DNA from: Sediminibacterium sp. KACHI17
Lineage (GTDB): Bacteria; Bacteroidota; Bacteroidia; Chitinophagales; Chitinophagaceae
Assembly: GCF_040362915.1 (NCBI RefSeq)
Contig: NZ_AP029612.1
Location: forward strand, 1,364,001-1,428,000
Reading direction: 5' to 3'
DNA length: 64,000 nucleotides
Positions 1 through 7,260 of the stretch are shown in pieces. The first letter of the stretch is position 1; the number at the start of each line of letters is the position of its first letter. The notes below the pieces were generated by a model. The model was not told the DNA's origin. It searched no databases and was given only the letters and a program-made list of their open reading frames with translations. The translations under genes and the position numbers were made by a program.

Positions 1-36
1 AAGCATTTAGTTTTCTCATTCTCAATTTTGTCTATA

Positions 37-53
37 ACATGATTATATCATGT
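37..53. promoter_or_regulatory. 17-base perfect palindrome, possible operator
   Basis: ACATGAT, TAT, ATCATGT form a perfect 7-base dyad in the AT-rich stretch before the first gene. No gene can be seen in 1-230, so which gene it would serve, if any, lies outside the window. It could equally be chance in AT-rich DNA. Confidence 0.2.
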
Positions 54-230
54 CGCTTTGATTGTATTTGCTTTATAGTCAAATCCTTGCAACTGAATTT
101 ATAAATATACAAATTTTTTAACATAAGCTCTATGCCGCAATATTTTTCAACTAACTAAATATTAATCAGCCAATACAAAAGGTATCACTACTCAAAAAAA
201 TTGTAAAGCAAACCTCCAAAATCAAAAACC

Positions 231-602
231 CTAAACCGCCACCGCAGCACTCTCATGATAATGCAGAAAAGAAGCAAACTCATCCCCAGACCAATGATTT
301 TTTTCTTCAATCCAGGTGCAGAGATGATTTTTGACGCCGGTTAATTTTTGCCAGGCTTGTTGTAGAATGAGGGGCTCATTGGAAGGTCTGAGCGGACTGG
401 TGGTGGTTGCCAGTTCAGCAACGATCTCACCACGCATATTGCGAAAAGTATCTTTGAAAAATTTTCCTACCGGAGAATCAGTGGCACCAAATACACAATT
501 ACCCAATACCAATCCCAACACACGATCTTGTTCTGTATTCAAAATAATATTGAGGTGCAAATACGCAACGGTTAAACCGTGTTGATCAAGTATAGGTGTC
601 AT
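231..602 (-). CDS. Small protein, possible 4-fold beta-flower fold
   Basis: A 123-residue protein of unknown function with no signal peptide or membrane segment. Residues 1-70 can be divided into four units of about 16-17 residues, each with a polar turn followed by a hydrophobic strand (around ILDQHGLTVAYL, TEQDRVLGLVL, TDSPVGKFFKD and RGEIVAELA). This resembles the four beta-hairpin repeats of the Bacteroidota 4-fold beta-flower proteins. The C-terminal 50 residues (rich in W, H and E) look helical and are not part of that pattern. The gene is divergent from the FKBP gene across 140 bases. Fold assignment is my inference; existence of the gene is well supported by a clean ATG and an uninterrupted frame. 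Confidence 0.6.
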   Translation of the reverse strand: MTPILDQHGLTVAYLHLNIILNTEQDRVLGLVLGNCVFGATDSPVGKFFKDTFRNMRGEIVAELATTTSPLRPSNEPLILQQAWQKLTGVKNHLCTWIEEKNHWSGDEFASFLHYHESAAVAV

Positions 603-742
603 GGCTGCAGTTAATTAGGGACGCCAATGTATACTTTTCACACAGTTCCTACCTATACTCCTGCAAGACTTAATACTAAGTTTACAATAAGATAACATTA
701 GAACCCAATGTCCCTATTTGTTATTTTCGCAAAAAATTGTAT

Positions 743-1177
743 ATGGGAGTAGCTGATCAATTAGCACAATTAAAAGCAGAAAAATCTGCTGCCAATTTAA
801 AAGCCGGACAAGATTTTCTGGCCACCAACAAACAAAGAGCTGAAGTAACCGAGTTACCCAGCGGATTACAATACGAAGTACTCACAGAAGGTACAGGTGC
901 TAAACCACAAGCGCACAATGAAGTGACTTGTCATTATCATGGTACCTTGATCGATGGAACGGTATTCGATAGTTCTGTTCAAAGAGGTAGACCTGCCGCC
1001 TTCCCACTGAACATGGTCATCAAAGGCTGGACAGAAGGCTTACAACTCATGTCAACCGGAAGCAAATGGCGTTTCTTCATCCCACCCCATCTTGCTTATG
1101 GAGATCGTCAGGTAAGCGCGCAGATCGGACCGAATTGCACATTGATTTTTGATGTAGAGTTGATCAGCTTTAGATAG
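743..1177 (+). CDS. FKBP-type peptidyl-prolyl cis-trans isomerase
   Basis: A 144-residue FklB/FkpA-like isomerase that catalyses cis-trans rotation of Xaa-Pro bonds during folding. Residues 1-35 form a charged helix like the dimerisation arm of FklB. The FKBP domain (about 38-144) shows the family pattern: LPSGLQYEVLTEGTG, then VTCHYHGTLIDGTVFDSS, PLNMVIKGWTEGLQLM and the ending YGDR...IGPNCTLIFDVELI. I chose ATG at 743 rather than a TTG two codons upstream. No signal peptide is visible, so it is probably cytoplasmic. The stop is followed six bases later by a heptamer hairpin (1183-1244) that may shape the 3' end of the transcript. The family call is secure; its substrates are unknown. Confidence 0.93.
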   Translation: MGVADQLAQLKAEKSAANLKAGQDFLATNKQRAEVTELPSGLQYEVLTEGTGAKPQAHNEVTCHYHGTLIDGTVFDSSVQRGRPAAFPLNMVIKGWTEGLQLMSTGSKWRFFIPPHLAYGDRQVSAQIGPNCTLIFDVELISFR

Positions 1178-1182
1178 GTTTT

Positions 1183-1244
1183 GAGCTGCAAGCTTCAAGC
1201 TACAAGCTGCAAGTAAGAATATACTTGTGGCTTGTAGCTTAAGC
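1183..1244. repeat. Heptamer array H1 (AAGCTNC family), hairpin
   Basis: Units GAGCTGC, AAGCTTC, AAGCTAC, AAGCTGC, AAG, a short spacer, then CTTGTGG, CTTGTAG, CTTAAGC. The second half pairs with the first: 17 of 19 positions complement between 1197-1215 and 1223-1241, with a loop of about 7 bases. It lies just after the FKBP stop codon. There is no T-tract, so it is not a classic intrinsic terminator. It is a direct-repeat relative of H2 at 2745, including the loop bases AGAATA. Confidence 0.85.
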
Positions 1245-1298
1245 ATAGAGTCTATCTTATTGTTATATAAATTATCAATAACATGAATACAAAATTAT

Positions 1299-2387
1299 TT
1301 AGAGTAACCCCTCTAGTAATTCAATCTTATACTTGATAAAAGAAATTGCTTTTTGCGCAGAAATATCACTTGCTGAAAATCCGTAAATATCTTTAAAACA
1401 ACTTGAGCAAGACGAATCAATATCATTTAATTTACCACACTCACAAGTCCACATTTCCTTTTCTTTTGAAGAAAGAAGTTGTTTTTTCATAGTACGGGTC
1501 CCTCTCTCAACAAAGAGATTGTTCATCCGATCTAGTATTCCCTTTAAATATTCAATATCAGATTTATTATAGAAAGGCTTATCATAGCATAATAATCTTG
1601 TTACCCTTTTTTGCTTATCAAAAGACTCATTATTAAGAAAATCATCAACTCTTTGCAAATCTAATATTTGTAGCTCGCCAACTATCTCAGTTAATCTTAA
1701 AGCTAATTTTTCATCATCAGTTTCTGCAATAGTTTTATGTACTAAAAGTGATCTTTCGTCATCAGGCAAGCTATCAATATAGGAGACTAATTTTTTTCTA
1801 AAATCATTATATCCATTGGGGTTTTCATTATATGCCGCAATTGATTTTTTAAATTTAAAAATCACATACTCATAAACCTCATGTATATGATTTTGAATGA
1901 TAAAATCCCAGATATTATCATCTATCTCTAACTTTTTTTGTTCTGCTTGCTCAATTACTTCATTCTTCTTAATAAGCATTTGTAACTTATCAGAACTAAC
2001 ATTGTCGACTTTTAACGAACTTTCAATTTTCTGCTTCTTTTCATGGGCTTCAATAATTACAGCTGTTCCTATTGCTGTTAACATGAACATCGATTTATTT
2101 TTACCAGAAATTTCATCAAGATCAATATGTAGACCAACTATACAATTTGCCCCAGCTTCATAAGCAGCGATCTTCAACTTTTCAATTGCTTCATTGTATA
2201 ATGAAGCTAATTGCTTTTGATATGACCCTGACCTACCACCAAAAAAATCACTGAAAGATGCAAAAAAGTCACTAAAAAAATTTGTACCAGCTACAACATG
2301 AGCTGATAAAGGTCTCAAGTATTGTTTAATTGTTATGCCATCTAAAGACGAAGTGGTAGTGACAAGAACATCTCGAGAGTTTAGCAT
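1299..2387 (-). CDS. YbjQ-family domain fused to C-terminal zinc finger
   Basis: A 362-residue protein. Residues 1-112 match the YbjQ/UPF0145 (DUF74) family: VTTTSSLDG near the start, FFASFSDFFGGRSGSYQ, AAYEAGANCIVGLHIDLDE and a final strand TAIGTAVIIE. YbjQ proteins form pentameric rings of unclear role. Residues 113-305 are charged, helical and unrecognised. The C-terminus carries a zinc-finger-like signature, CECG then CSSC about 9 residues later, with a preceding Trp, as in RanBP2 or ribbon fingers. The gene is visibly more AT-rich than its neighbours, stands alone, and together with its upstream leader is bracketed by homologous repeats H1 and H2, which suggests insertion. Function unknown. 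Confidence 0.8.
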   Translation of the reverse strand: MLNSRDVLVTTTSSLDGITIKQYLRPLSAHVVAGTNFFSDFFASFSDFFGGRSGSYQKQLASLYNEAIEKLKIAAYEAGANCIVGLHIDLDEISGKNKSMFMLTAIGTAVIIEAHEKKQKIESSLKVDNVSSDKLQMLIKKNEVIEQAEQKKLEIDDNIWDFIIQNHIHEVYEYVIFKFKKSIAAYNENPNGYNDFRKKLVSYIDSLPDDERSLLVHKTIAETDDEKLALRLTEIVGELQILDLQRVDDFLNNESFDKQKRVTRLLCYDKPFYNKSDIEYLKGILDRMNNLFVERGTRTMKKQLLSSKEKEMWTCECGKLNDIDSSCSSCFKDIYGFSASDISAQKAISFIKYKIELLEGLL

Positions 2388-2744
2388 TTTTAAAATTTTA
2401 GGAAAGTAAAATACATTAAATATTTAATATATTCAATTACTGTTCTCAATCCTTAGGATGTTAAAGAGAGTTTACAGCTAACAGTTTCACATCCTTCGAT
2501 TGATACGATAAAAAAGTCATAATACCCTACAGATGATTTGTATCTCATTCTCAGATATTCAAGGTGTAACCCCGATATAAGCCCTATATAAGCCCTTTAT
2601 AACCCCATTATAAGCCCATCCTTATAGAGAGGTTTTATAGAGGTAACATAGCGTAGTATAATCTTTTATTTACCCTTGGTATGTTCTTGATAGGTAGGAT
2701 GTAAGTCCCTTAGATAATACTTGTATGGAATAATTGTGAGTTGG
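2388..2744. other. AT-rich spacer, no gene, one tandem repeat
   Basis: This spacer lies upstream of the minus-strand YbjQ-like gene and ends at heptamer array H2. I found no reading frame worth calling. It contains the 11-base repeat tract at 2564-2651 described separately. Promoter signals for the YbjQ-like gene should lie here, but no convincing TTG/TAnnTTTG pair was seen. Confidence 0.6.
2564..2651. repeat. 11-base tandem repeats followed by inverted copies
   Basis: Five successive 11-mers, GTGTAACCCCG, ATATAAGCCCT, ATATAAGCCCT, TTATAACCCCA, TTATAAGCCCA, run from 2564 to 2618. They are followed in the same 11-base phase by TCCTTATAGAG, AGGTTTTATAG and AGGTAACATAG, which resemble the complement of the first set (TTATA then GG), so the tract could fold back on itself. 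An 11-base period is close to one helical turn, so the A/T blocks sit on one face of DNA. Confidence 0.7.
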
Positions 2745-2814
2745 GAGCTGCAAGCTTCGAGCCGCAAGCTGCAAGCAAAGAATACACTTGTGGCTTGCAG
2801 CTTGTAGCTTGGGG
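2745..2814. repeat. Heptamer array H2 (AAGCTNC family), hairpin
   Basis: Units GAGCTGC, AAGCTTC, GAGCCGC, AAGCTGC, AAGC, spacer with AGAATACA, then CTTGTGG, CTTGCAG, CTTGTAG, CTTGGGG. It matches H1 in order and orientation, spacer included, but has one extra unit (CTTGCAG) and ends in CTTGGGG rather than CTTAAGC. The two halves pair imperfectly over about 31 bases. It ends five bases before the phr stop codon, so it forms the 3' flank of that minus-strand gene. Confidence 0.85.
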
Positions 2815-2818
2815 CTCA

Positions 2819-4129
2819 TCACTGTTTCAACGCCTTCGCATAAACCTCCAACACGCGCTTCCTCGCAACATCATGCGGCACGATCGGTTTGGGGTAACTG
2901 AATTCATTGAGTTCGGGGATCCACTTGCGGATGTATTTGAGATCCTTATCAAATTTTTCTGTTTGTAAGGCCGGATTGAAGACCCTGAAATAAGGTGCGG
3001 CATCACAACCACTGCTGCTGGCCCATTGCCATCCGCCGTTATTGGCCGCGAGATCAAAGTCCAATAATTTCTGTGCGAAATAAGCTTCACCCCAACGCCA
3101 GTCGATCAACAAATGTTTGGTGAGAAAAGAGGCCACGATCATGCGAACACGATTGTGCATGTAACCGGTGGTGTTCAATTCGCGCATACCGGCATCTACG
3201 ATGGGGTATCCTGTTGTGCCATTACACCAATGCGCAAATTCCGCTTCATTGTTTCTCCATTCAATGCGATCGTATTCTTTCTTGAATGACTCCCCTTTTC
3301 CTACATGCGGGAAATGCCAGAGAATGGCATGATAAAAATCTCTCCAGATCAATTCATTCACATAAGTATCATTCAACGACAATGCACGCGCTGCCAGTTG
3401 TCGGATACTCACCGTTCCAAAACGCAGATGCACACCCATTTTGGAAGTGCCATTCTCCAATGCAGGAAAATCTCTGTTGGCACTATATTGTTTGATAATA
3501 CTTTCTTGTAATTGCTTACTCGGAAAAGGCAGATCTACTGCTTTGAAACCCATGGAAGCCAATGAGGGTATGTCTTTCACCGACTGCTGATAAAAATGCG
3601 CATTGTATTTTTCAACCGGATATGATTTTACATGAAAAGGTTTCAATGCAGCTCTCCATTTTCTTCCATAAGGTGAAAAGACGGTGTAGGGTTTTCCATC
3701 ATCTTTCACCACTTCCGATTTTTCAAAGATCACCTGGTCTTTGAAGGTTTGGCAACCGATTCCTTTGGATTGTAAGAAAGCAGCGATCGCATCATCTCTT
3801 TCTTTGGCATAAGGTTCGTAATCGTGGTTGGTGAAAACGGTTTCGATGTCGTAGACTTCTGTCAACTGTTTGTATACATCCATCGGAAAACCATAATACA
3901 CTTCCAGACTGCTTCCCATGGATGCCAATTGCGCTTGCATTTCCGAAAGCGCAGCATGAATAAATTCCACACGACGATCTGCTTTGTCTTCGAGTTGATC
4001 CAGAATATTACGATCGAATATAAATATGGGTAATACAGGAACACCTGTTCTTAATGCATGGTACAAAGCTGCATTGTCTGTTAAGCGAAGGTCCCTGCGG
4101 AACCACATGACCTGTATGCGGGATTTCAT
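2819..4129 (-). CDS. phr: Deoxyribodipyrimidine photolyase
   Basis: A 436-residue member of the photolyase/cryptochrome family, which uses FADH- and blue light to split UV-induced pyrimidine dimers. The N-terminal alpha/beta antenna-binding domain opens with MWFRRDLRLTDNAALYHAL. The C-terminal helical FAD domain contains LIWRDFYHAILWHFP, TGYPIVDAGMRELNTTGYMHNRVRM and the strongly conserved WRWGEAYFAQKLLDFDLAANNGGWQW, where the DxAxNNGxWQW segment contacts flavin. Length is normal for a class I CPD photolyase. A perfect 11-base dyad lies 32-59 bases upstream of the start (4161-4188), a likely operator, so light- or damage-dependent control is plausible. A related DNA-photolyase or cryptochrome activity cannot be excluded by eye. 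Confidence 0.95.
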   Translation of the reverse strand: MKSRIQVMWFRRDLRLTDNAALYHALRTGVPVLPIFIFDRNILDQLEDKADRRVEFIHAALSEMQAQLASMGSSLEVYYGFPMDVYKQLTEVYDIETVFTNHDYEPYAKERDDAIAAFLQSKGIGCQTFKDQVIFEKSEVVKDDGKPYTVFSPYGRKWRAALKPFHVKSYPVEKYNAHFYQQSVKDIPSLASMGFKAVDLPFPSKQLQESIIKQYSANRDFPALENGTSKMGVHLRFGTVSIRQLAARALSLNDTYVNELIWRDFYHAILWHFPHVGKGESFKKEYDRIEWRNNEAEFAHWCNGTTGYPIVDAGMRELNTTGYMHNRVRMIVASFLTKHLLIDWRWGEAYFAQKLLDFDLAANNGGWQWASSSGCDAAPYFRVFNPALQTEKFDKDLKYIRKWIPELNEFSYPKPIVPHDVARKRVLEVYAKALKQ

Positions 4130-4160
4130 GAATTTTTTGTTTTGTAACAGTTGGAGATTT

Positions 4161-4188
4161 TAAAAGTTTACTTATGGGTAAACTTTTA
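4161..4188. promoter_or_regulatory. Perfect dyad upstream of phr, likely operator
   Basis: TAAAAGTTTAC, six bases TTATGG, GTAAACTTTTA: an 11-base perfect inverted repeat ending 32 bases before the phr start codon. Its half-site AGTTTAC with 6-base spacing suits a dimeric repressor. No T-tract follows on either strand, so it is unlikely to be a terminator. The regulator is not in the window. Confidence 0.55.
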
Positions 4189-4250
4189 GTGTAAGACTAC
4201 TATTAAATATAAAGACACTTAATTTTTTAATTTTTTCGCTCATGGCCGCT

Positions 4251-4364
4251 GGGCCTCGTCCCTACTTCCAGGCTGCATTGGCCTCTGATTAGATCCGCTT
4301 CGCAGGATCTAATCTATCATCGCTTCGCTTGATACCGACCCCAATGAGGCCCGTCCGTAGGGAC
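4251..4364. repeat. Nested inverted-repeat element, folded RNA or REP-like
   Basis: Several complementary pairs are nested: GTCCCTAC (4258-4265) with GTAGGGAC (4357-4364); GGCCTC (4280-4285) with GAGGCC (4346-4351), or alternatively CATTGG (4276-4281) with CCAATG (4341-4346); a 10-base hairpin GATTAGATCC/GGATCTAATC (4287-4296, 4305-4314) with an 8-base loop; and TATCA/TGATA (4315-4319, 4330-4334). Both inner loops contain GCTTCGC. The layout predicts an outer stem closing two hairpins. It lies between the aminotransferase stop and the phr start and is more GC-rich than its surroundings. It encodes no protein. It may be a structured RNA or a REP/MITE-like element. Confidence 0.65.
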
Positions 4365-4406
4365 TGGTGGAAATTATTTTTACGATACTTGCTTGTGTAC
4401 TGCACT

Positions 4407-5258
4407 TTAAAGATCATTGCCTGATTTCAACATTTTATAGAAACGAATTGATGTTGCGTTGGTGTAATGACTATTGCCTAACTGTTTCACCCATTTGATG
4501 CCGTGGATGGCATTGGTGAGGAATAGTTCGGAGGCTTCTAATAATTCATCGACAGTGATCATGCCTTCTTCTACCGGTATGTTTTCTTTTCGAAGCAGGT
4601 GTAACAAATGTCTGCGCATGACACCGTTTACCGGACCTTCTGTTAACGCAGGTGTTTTGATGCTCCCATCTTTCACGATGAATACATTGGCGATGGTAGC
4701 ATCTGCCACTCGATCATTAGGATTCAGCAGGATGGCATCATTCAGGTGGTTTTCTTTCGCCCATAATGCACCCATTAAATAAGGCAGGTAATTATTGCTT
4801 TTGATAGATGAAAAAAGATCGGCTGTTTTTCGTGCGTCTTTATAAATATCAATCACCAATCCATTTTCATTCAATTCCTGTGTAGCAGGTTGTAAAGGCC
4901 AGCTTTGGATCAAAAAATACGGGTAATGATTTTGTTCATCATAAATACCACCATCCCCTCTTGTAACAGTAATGCGTACTCGGGCTCTTTTGGCATGTCC
5001 GTTTTTTTCTACGACGGATAGGATCTGTTTTGCTAACCAACTGGCATTGCAATAACCGGGCTTTTTAAAATGGAGTGTTTCCAAAGAACTGAACAATCGT
5101 TCAAAATGATAATCCGCCAGCATGATCTTTCCATTGAGCACTTTGATGGTCTCAAAACAACCATCACCATAACGATAAGATCGGTTATTGGGAGAGATCA
5201 GCAGTTTGTCTGAACGGAGTATTTGTCCATCATAAAAAAGAAAATCGCCTTCACGCAT
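4407..5258 (-). CDS. Class IV aminotransferase (PabC or IlvE type)
   Basis: A 283-residue fold-type IV PLP enzyme, a family that includes branched-chain aminotransferase and 4-amino-4-deoxychorismate lyase. Visible landmarks are SYRYGDGCFETIKV (residues about 28-41), the ADYHFERL helix, the PLP-lysine region SSIKSNNYLPYLMG (about 152-165), the phosphate-binding stretch NPNDRVADATIANVFIV and TEGPVNGVMRRHLL near the C-terminus. The length fits both possibilities, and the sequence alone does not let me choose between amino acid transamination and the folate-pathway lyase. The gene is divergent from the Nif3-like gene across 48 bases and is followed by the folded element at 4251-4364. Confidence 0.88.
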   Translation of the reverse strand: MREGDFLFYDGQILRSDKLLISPNNRSYRYGDGCFETIKVLNGKIMLADYHFERLFSSLETLHFKKPGYCNASWLAKQILSVVEKNGHAKRARVRITVTRGDGGIYDEQNHYPYFLIQSWPLQPATQELNENGLVIDIYKDARKTADLFSSIKSNNYLPYLMGALWAKENHLNDAILLNPNDRVADATIANVFIVKDGSIKTPALTEGPVNGVMRRHLLHLLRKENIPVEEGMITVDELLEASELFLTNAIHGIKWVKQLGNSHYTNATSIRFYKMLKSGNDL

Positions 5259-5306
5259 ACCATCAATTATAGAATGAAGGTAACTTGCTGATTCGAATCA
5301 ACAAAT

Positions 5307-6410
5307 ATGAAGATCAATGCCATGATACAGGTGCTGGAGCAATTGGCCCCACCTTCCTTACAGGAGAGTTATGATAATGCCGGTCTGATCACCGGATCAG
5401 CTTCCTGGGAATGTACCGGTGTGCTCTGCACTCTAGATGCTATCGAAGCCGTAATACTCGAGGCAAAACAAAAAGGCTGTAACCTGGTAGTGGCGCATCA
5501 TCCGATCGTTTTTGGTGGATTGAAAAAATTGAACGGGAAAAATTATGTGGAGAAAGCCGTGATCACAGCGATCAAAAATGATATTGCCATTTATGCCATG
5601 CATACCAATCTCGATAATGTAGCCTGGGGTGTCAACAATAAGATCGCTGATAAACTGGGCTTGATCAACCGAAAGATTTTATCACCCAAACCGGGTCAAT
5701 TGATGAAGCTGCACACATTTGTGCCGGTGGAACATGCCGAAAATCTGAGAACTGCTCTTTTTACAGCGGGAGCCGGAGAGATCGGGAAATACAGTCATTG
5801 TAGTTTTAATGTAGAGGGAACCGGAACTTTTCAGGCCGGTGAGGGAACCGATCCCTTTGTTGGGGAGATCGGTAAAACGCATACCGAAAAAGAGATCAGG
5901 CTGGAAGTCATTTTCCCGGTATGGAAACAATCCGAGATCTTATCCGCCCTGTTTCAGGCACATCCTTATGAAGAAGTAGCCTATGACCTGGTGAGCTTAG
6001 GTAATGATTATCAAGATATTGGAAGCGGGCTGATCGGAACATTACCCGAGCCCATGGAAGAAACCCAGTTTTTACGGATGTTGGTGACCAGTTTTGGGCT
6101 TTCGATGGTCAAACACACCCCATTTTTGGGTAAAAACATCCAAAAAGTAGCGATTTGCGGGGGTGCGGGCAGCTTTTTAACGGGAAAAGCACTATCCAAG
6201 GGGGCAGATATCTATATTTCGGCTGATTTCAAGTACCATGAGTTCTTTGATGCCAATGACCGTATGGTGATCGCCGATATCGGTCACTGGGAAAGTGAAC
6301 AGTTCACAACCGACCTCCTGATTGATGTTTTACAGGCTAAATTCCCTACCTTTGCCGTCCTCAAATCCGAAGTAAAAACCAATCCGGTGAACTACTTCAC
6401 AGGGGAATAA
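5307..6410 (+). CDS. Nif3-like dinuclear metal-centre protein
   Basis: A 367-residue Nif3/YqfO family protein, often annotated GTP cyclohydrolase 1 type 2-like. Two NIF3 segments flank a central insert. The N-terminal half holds LQESYDNAGLI, VVAHHPIVFGGLKKL (metal-binding His pair) and YAMHTNLDNVAWGVN; the C-terminal half holds GSFLTGKALSKGADIYISADFKYHEF and IADIGHWESEQF with the remaining metal ligands. The insert (about 128-240, with HPYEEVAYDLVSL) is the CutA/PII-like domain of longer members such as B. subtilis YqfO. Exact biochemical role is unsettled in the family. The next gene, encoding a zinc-ribbon coiled-coil protein, follows after 28 bases; this pairing is common in Bacteroidota and suggests one operon. 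Confidence 0.92.
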   Translation: MKINAMIQVLEQLAPPSLQESYDNAGLITGSASWECTGVLCTLDAIEAVILEAKQKGCNLVVAHHPIVFGGLKKLNGKNYVEKAVITAIKNDIAIYAMHTNLDNVAWGVNNKIADKLGLINRKILSPKPGQLMKLHTFVPVEHAENLRTALFTAGAGEIGKYSHCSFNVEGTGTFQAGEGTDPFVGEIGKTHTEKEIRLEVIFPVWKQSEILSALFQAHPYEEVAYDLVSLGNDYQDIGSGLIGTLPEPMEETQFLRMLVTSFGLSMVKHTPFLGKNIQKVAICGGAGSFLTGKALSKGADIYISADFKYHEFFDANDRMVIADIGHWESEQFTTDLLIDVLQAKFPTFAVLKSEVKTNPVNYFTGE

Positions 6411-6438
6411 CAATCATACAATAAACCACAAATACAAT

Positions 6439-7194
6439 ATGGCTTCCGTTAAAGACTTTTCGGTTGAAGAAAAACTGGTGAATCTGCTGAAGTTGCAGAA
6501 GATCGATAGCAAACTGGATGAGATCCAGATTCTGAAAGGTGAACTTCCTATGGAAGTGAGTGACCTGGAAGATGAGATCCAGGGTTTACAAAGCCGTCAG
6601 ACTCGTATCGAAGAAGAACTCAATGGTATCACTGAATTCATCGAAGGCAAAAAAGCGGCGATGAAAGAAAGTGAAGCTTTGATCGCTAAATATGAGAAGC
6701 AAAGTGAGAATGTAAAGAACAATCGTGAATTCGAAGCCATCAACAAAGAGATCGAAATGCAACAGCTGGAGATCAAATTGTGTGAAAAGCATATTCGTGA
6801 TGCGAATGAAGAGCTGGCTGATAAAGTAAAAGCTTTGGAAGCTGCTAAGAAGCAGATCGCTGTGAAAGACGGTGTATTGAATCACAAGAAAGGTGAACTG
6901 GAAAAGATCATTGCAGATACTGAGAAAGAAGAAACACATTTCAGAAAGCAGAGCACAGAAGCTCGTGGACATATCGATGAGCGTTTATTGTACAGCTATG
7001 ACCGTATTCGTAAAAGCTACCGCAATGGATTGTCTGTTGTACCGGTAGAACGTGATGCTTGTGGTGGTTGCTTCAACTCTATTCCGCCTCAGCGTCAGAG
7101 TGAGATCCGTTTACACAAGAAGATCATCGTTTGTGAAAACTGCGGTCGTATCCTTGTAGATGCTGATCTGAATGACAGTGTGGAAATAAAATAA
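6439..7194 (+). CDS. Coiled-coil protein with C4 zinc ribbon
   Basis: A 251-residue cytoplasmic protein. Residues about 10-185 are rich in E, K, Q and L and form a long coiled coil. The C-terminal 55 residues form a zinc ribbon with two Cys pairs, CGGC and about 26 residues later CENC, preceded by the family stretch VPVERDACGGCF and followed by RILV. This matches the DUF164/CT398-like family (also called C4-type zinc ribbon protein), suggested to act as a nucleic-acid chaperone or in motility and secretion regulation in other bacteria. It follows the Nif3-like gene after 28 bases and ends at an intrinsic terminator at 7221, which closes the unit. Confidence 0.9.
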   Translation: MASVKDFSVEEKLVNLLKLQKIDSKLDEIQILKGELPMEVSDLEDEIQGLQSRQTRIEEELNGITEFIEGKKAAMKESEALIAKYEKQSENVKNNREFEAINKEIEMQQLEIKLCEKHIRDANEELADKVKALEAAKKQIAVKDGVLNHKKGELEKIIADTEKEETHFRKQSTEARGHIDERLLYSYDRIRKSYRNGLSVVPVERDACGGCFNSIPPQRQSEIRLHKKIIVCENCGRILVDADLNDSVEIK

Positions 7195-7220
7195 ACACTA
7201 TCTACTTAAAATACTCCGAG

Positions 7221-7252
7221 AGGACAGCTATTTGGCTGTCCTTTCTTATTTT
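7221..7252 (+). terminator. Intrinsic terminator after zinc-ribbon gene
   Basis: AGGACAGC (7221-7228), loop TATTTG, GCTGTCCT (7235-7242), then the T-rich TTCTTATTTT. An 8-base stem and T-tract 27 bases after the stop codon form a good rho-independent terminator. Confidence 0.85.
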
Positions 7253-7260
7253 CGGTCTGC

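Noticed and set aside
1052..1246. Minus-strand frame overlapping FKBP and array H1
   Set aside because: Antisense to a clear gene; its start is encoded by the heptamer hairpin.
1183..2814. Classical IS element or composite transposon between H1 and H2
   Set aside because: There is no transposase gene and no target-site duplication that I can see; only direct repeats and composition suggest mobility.
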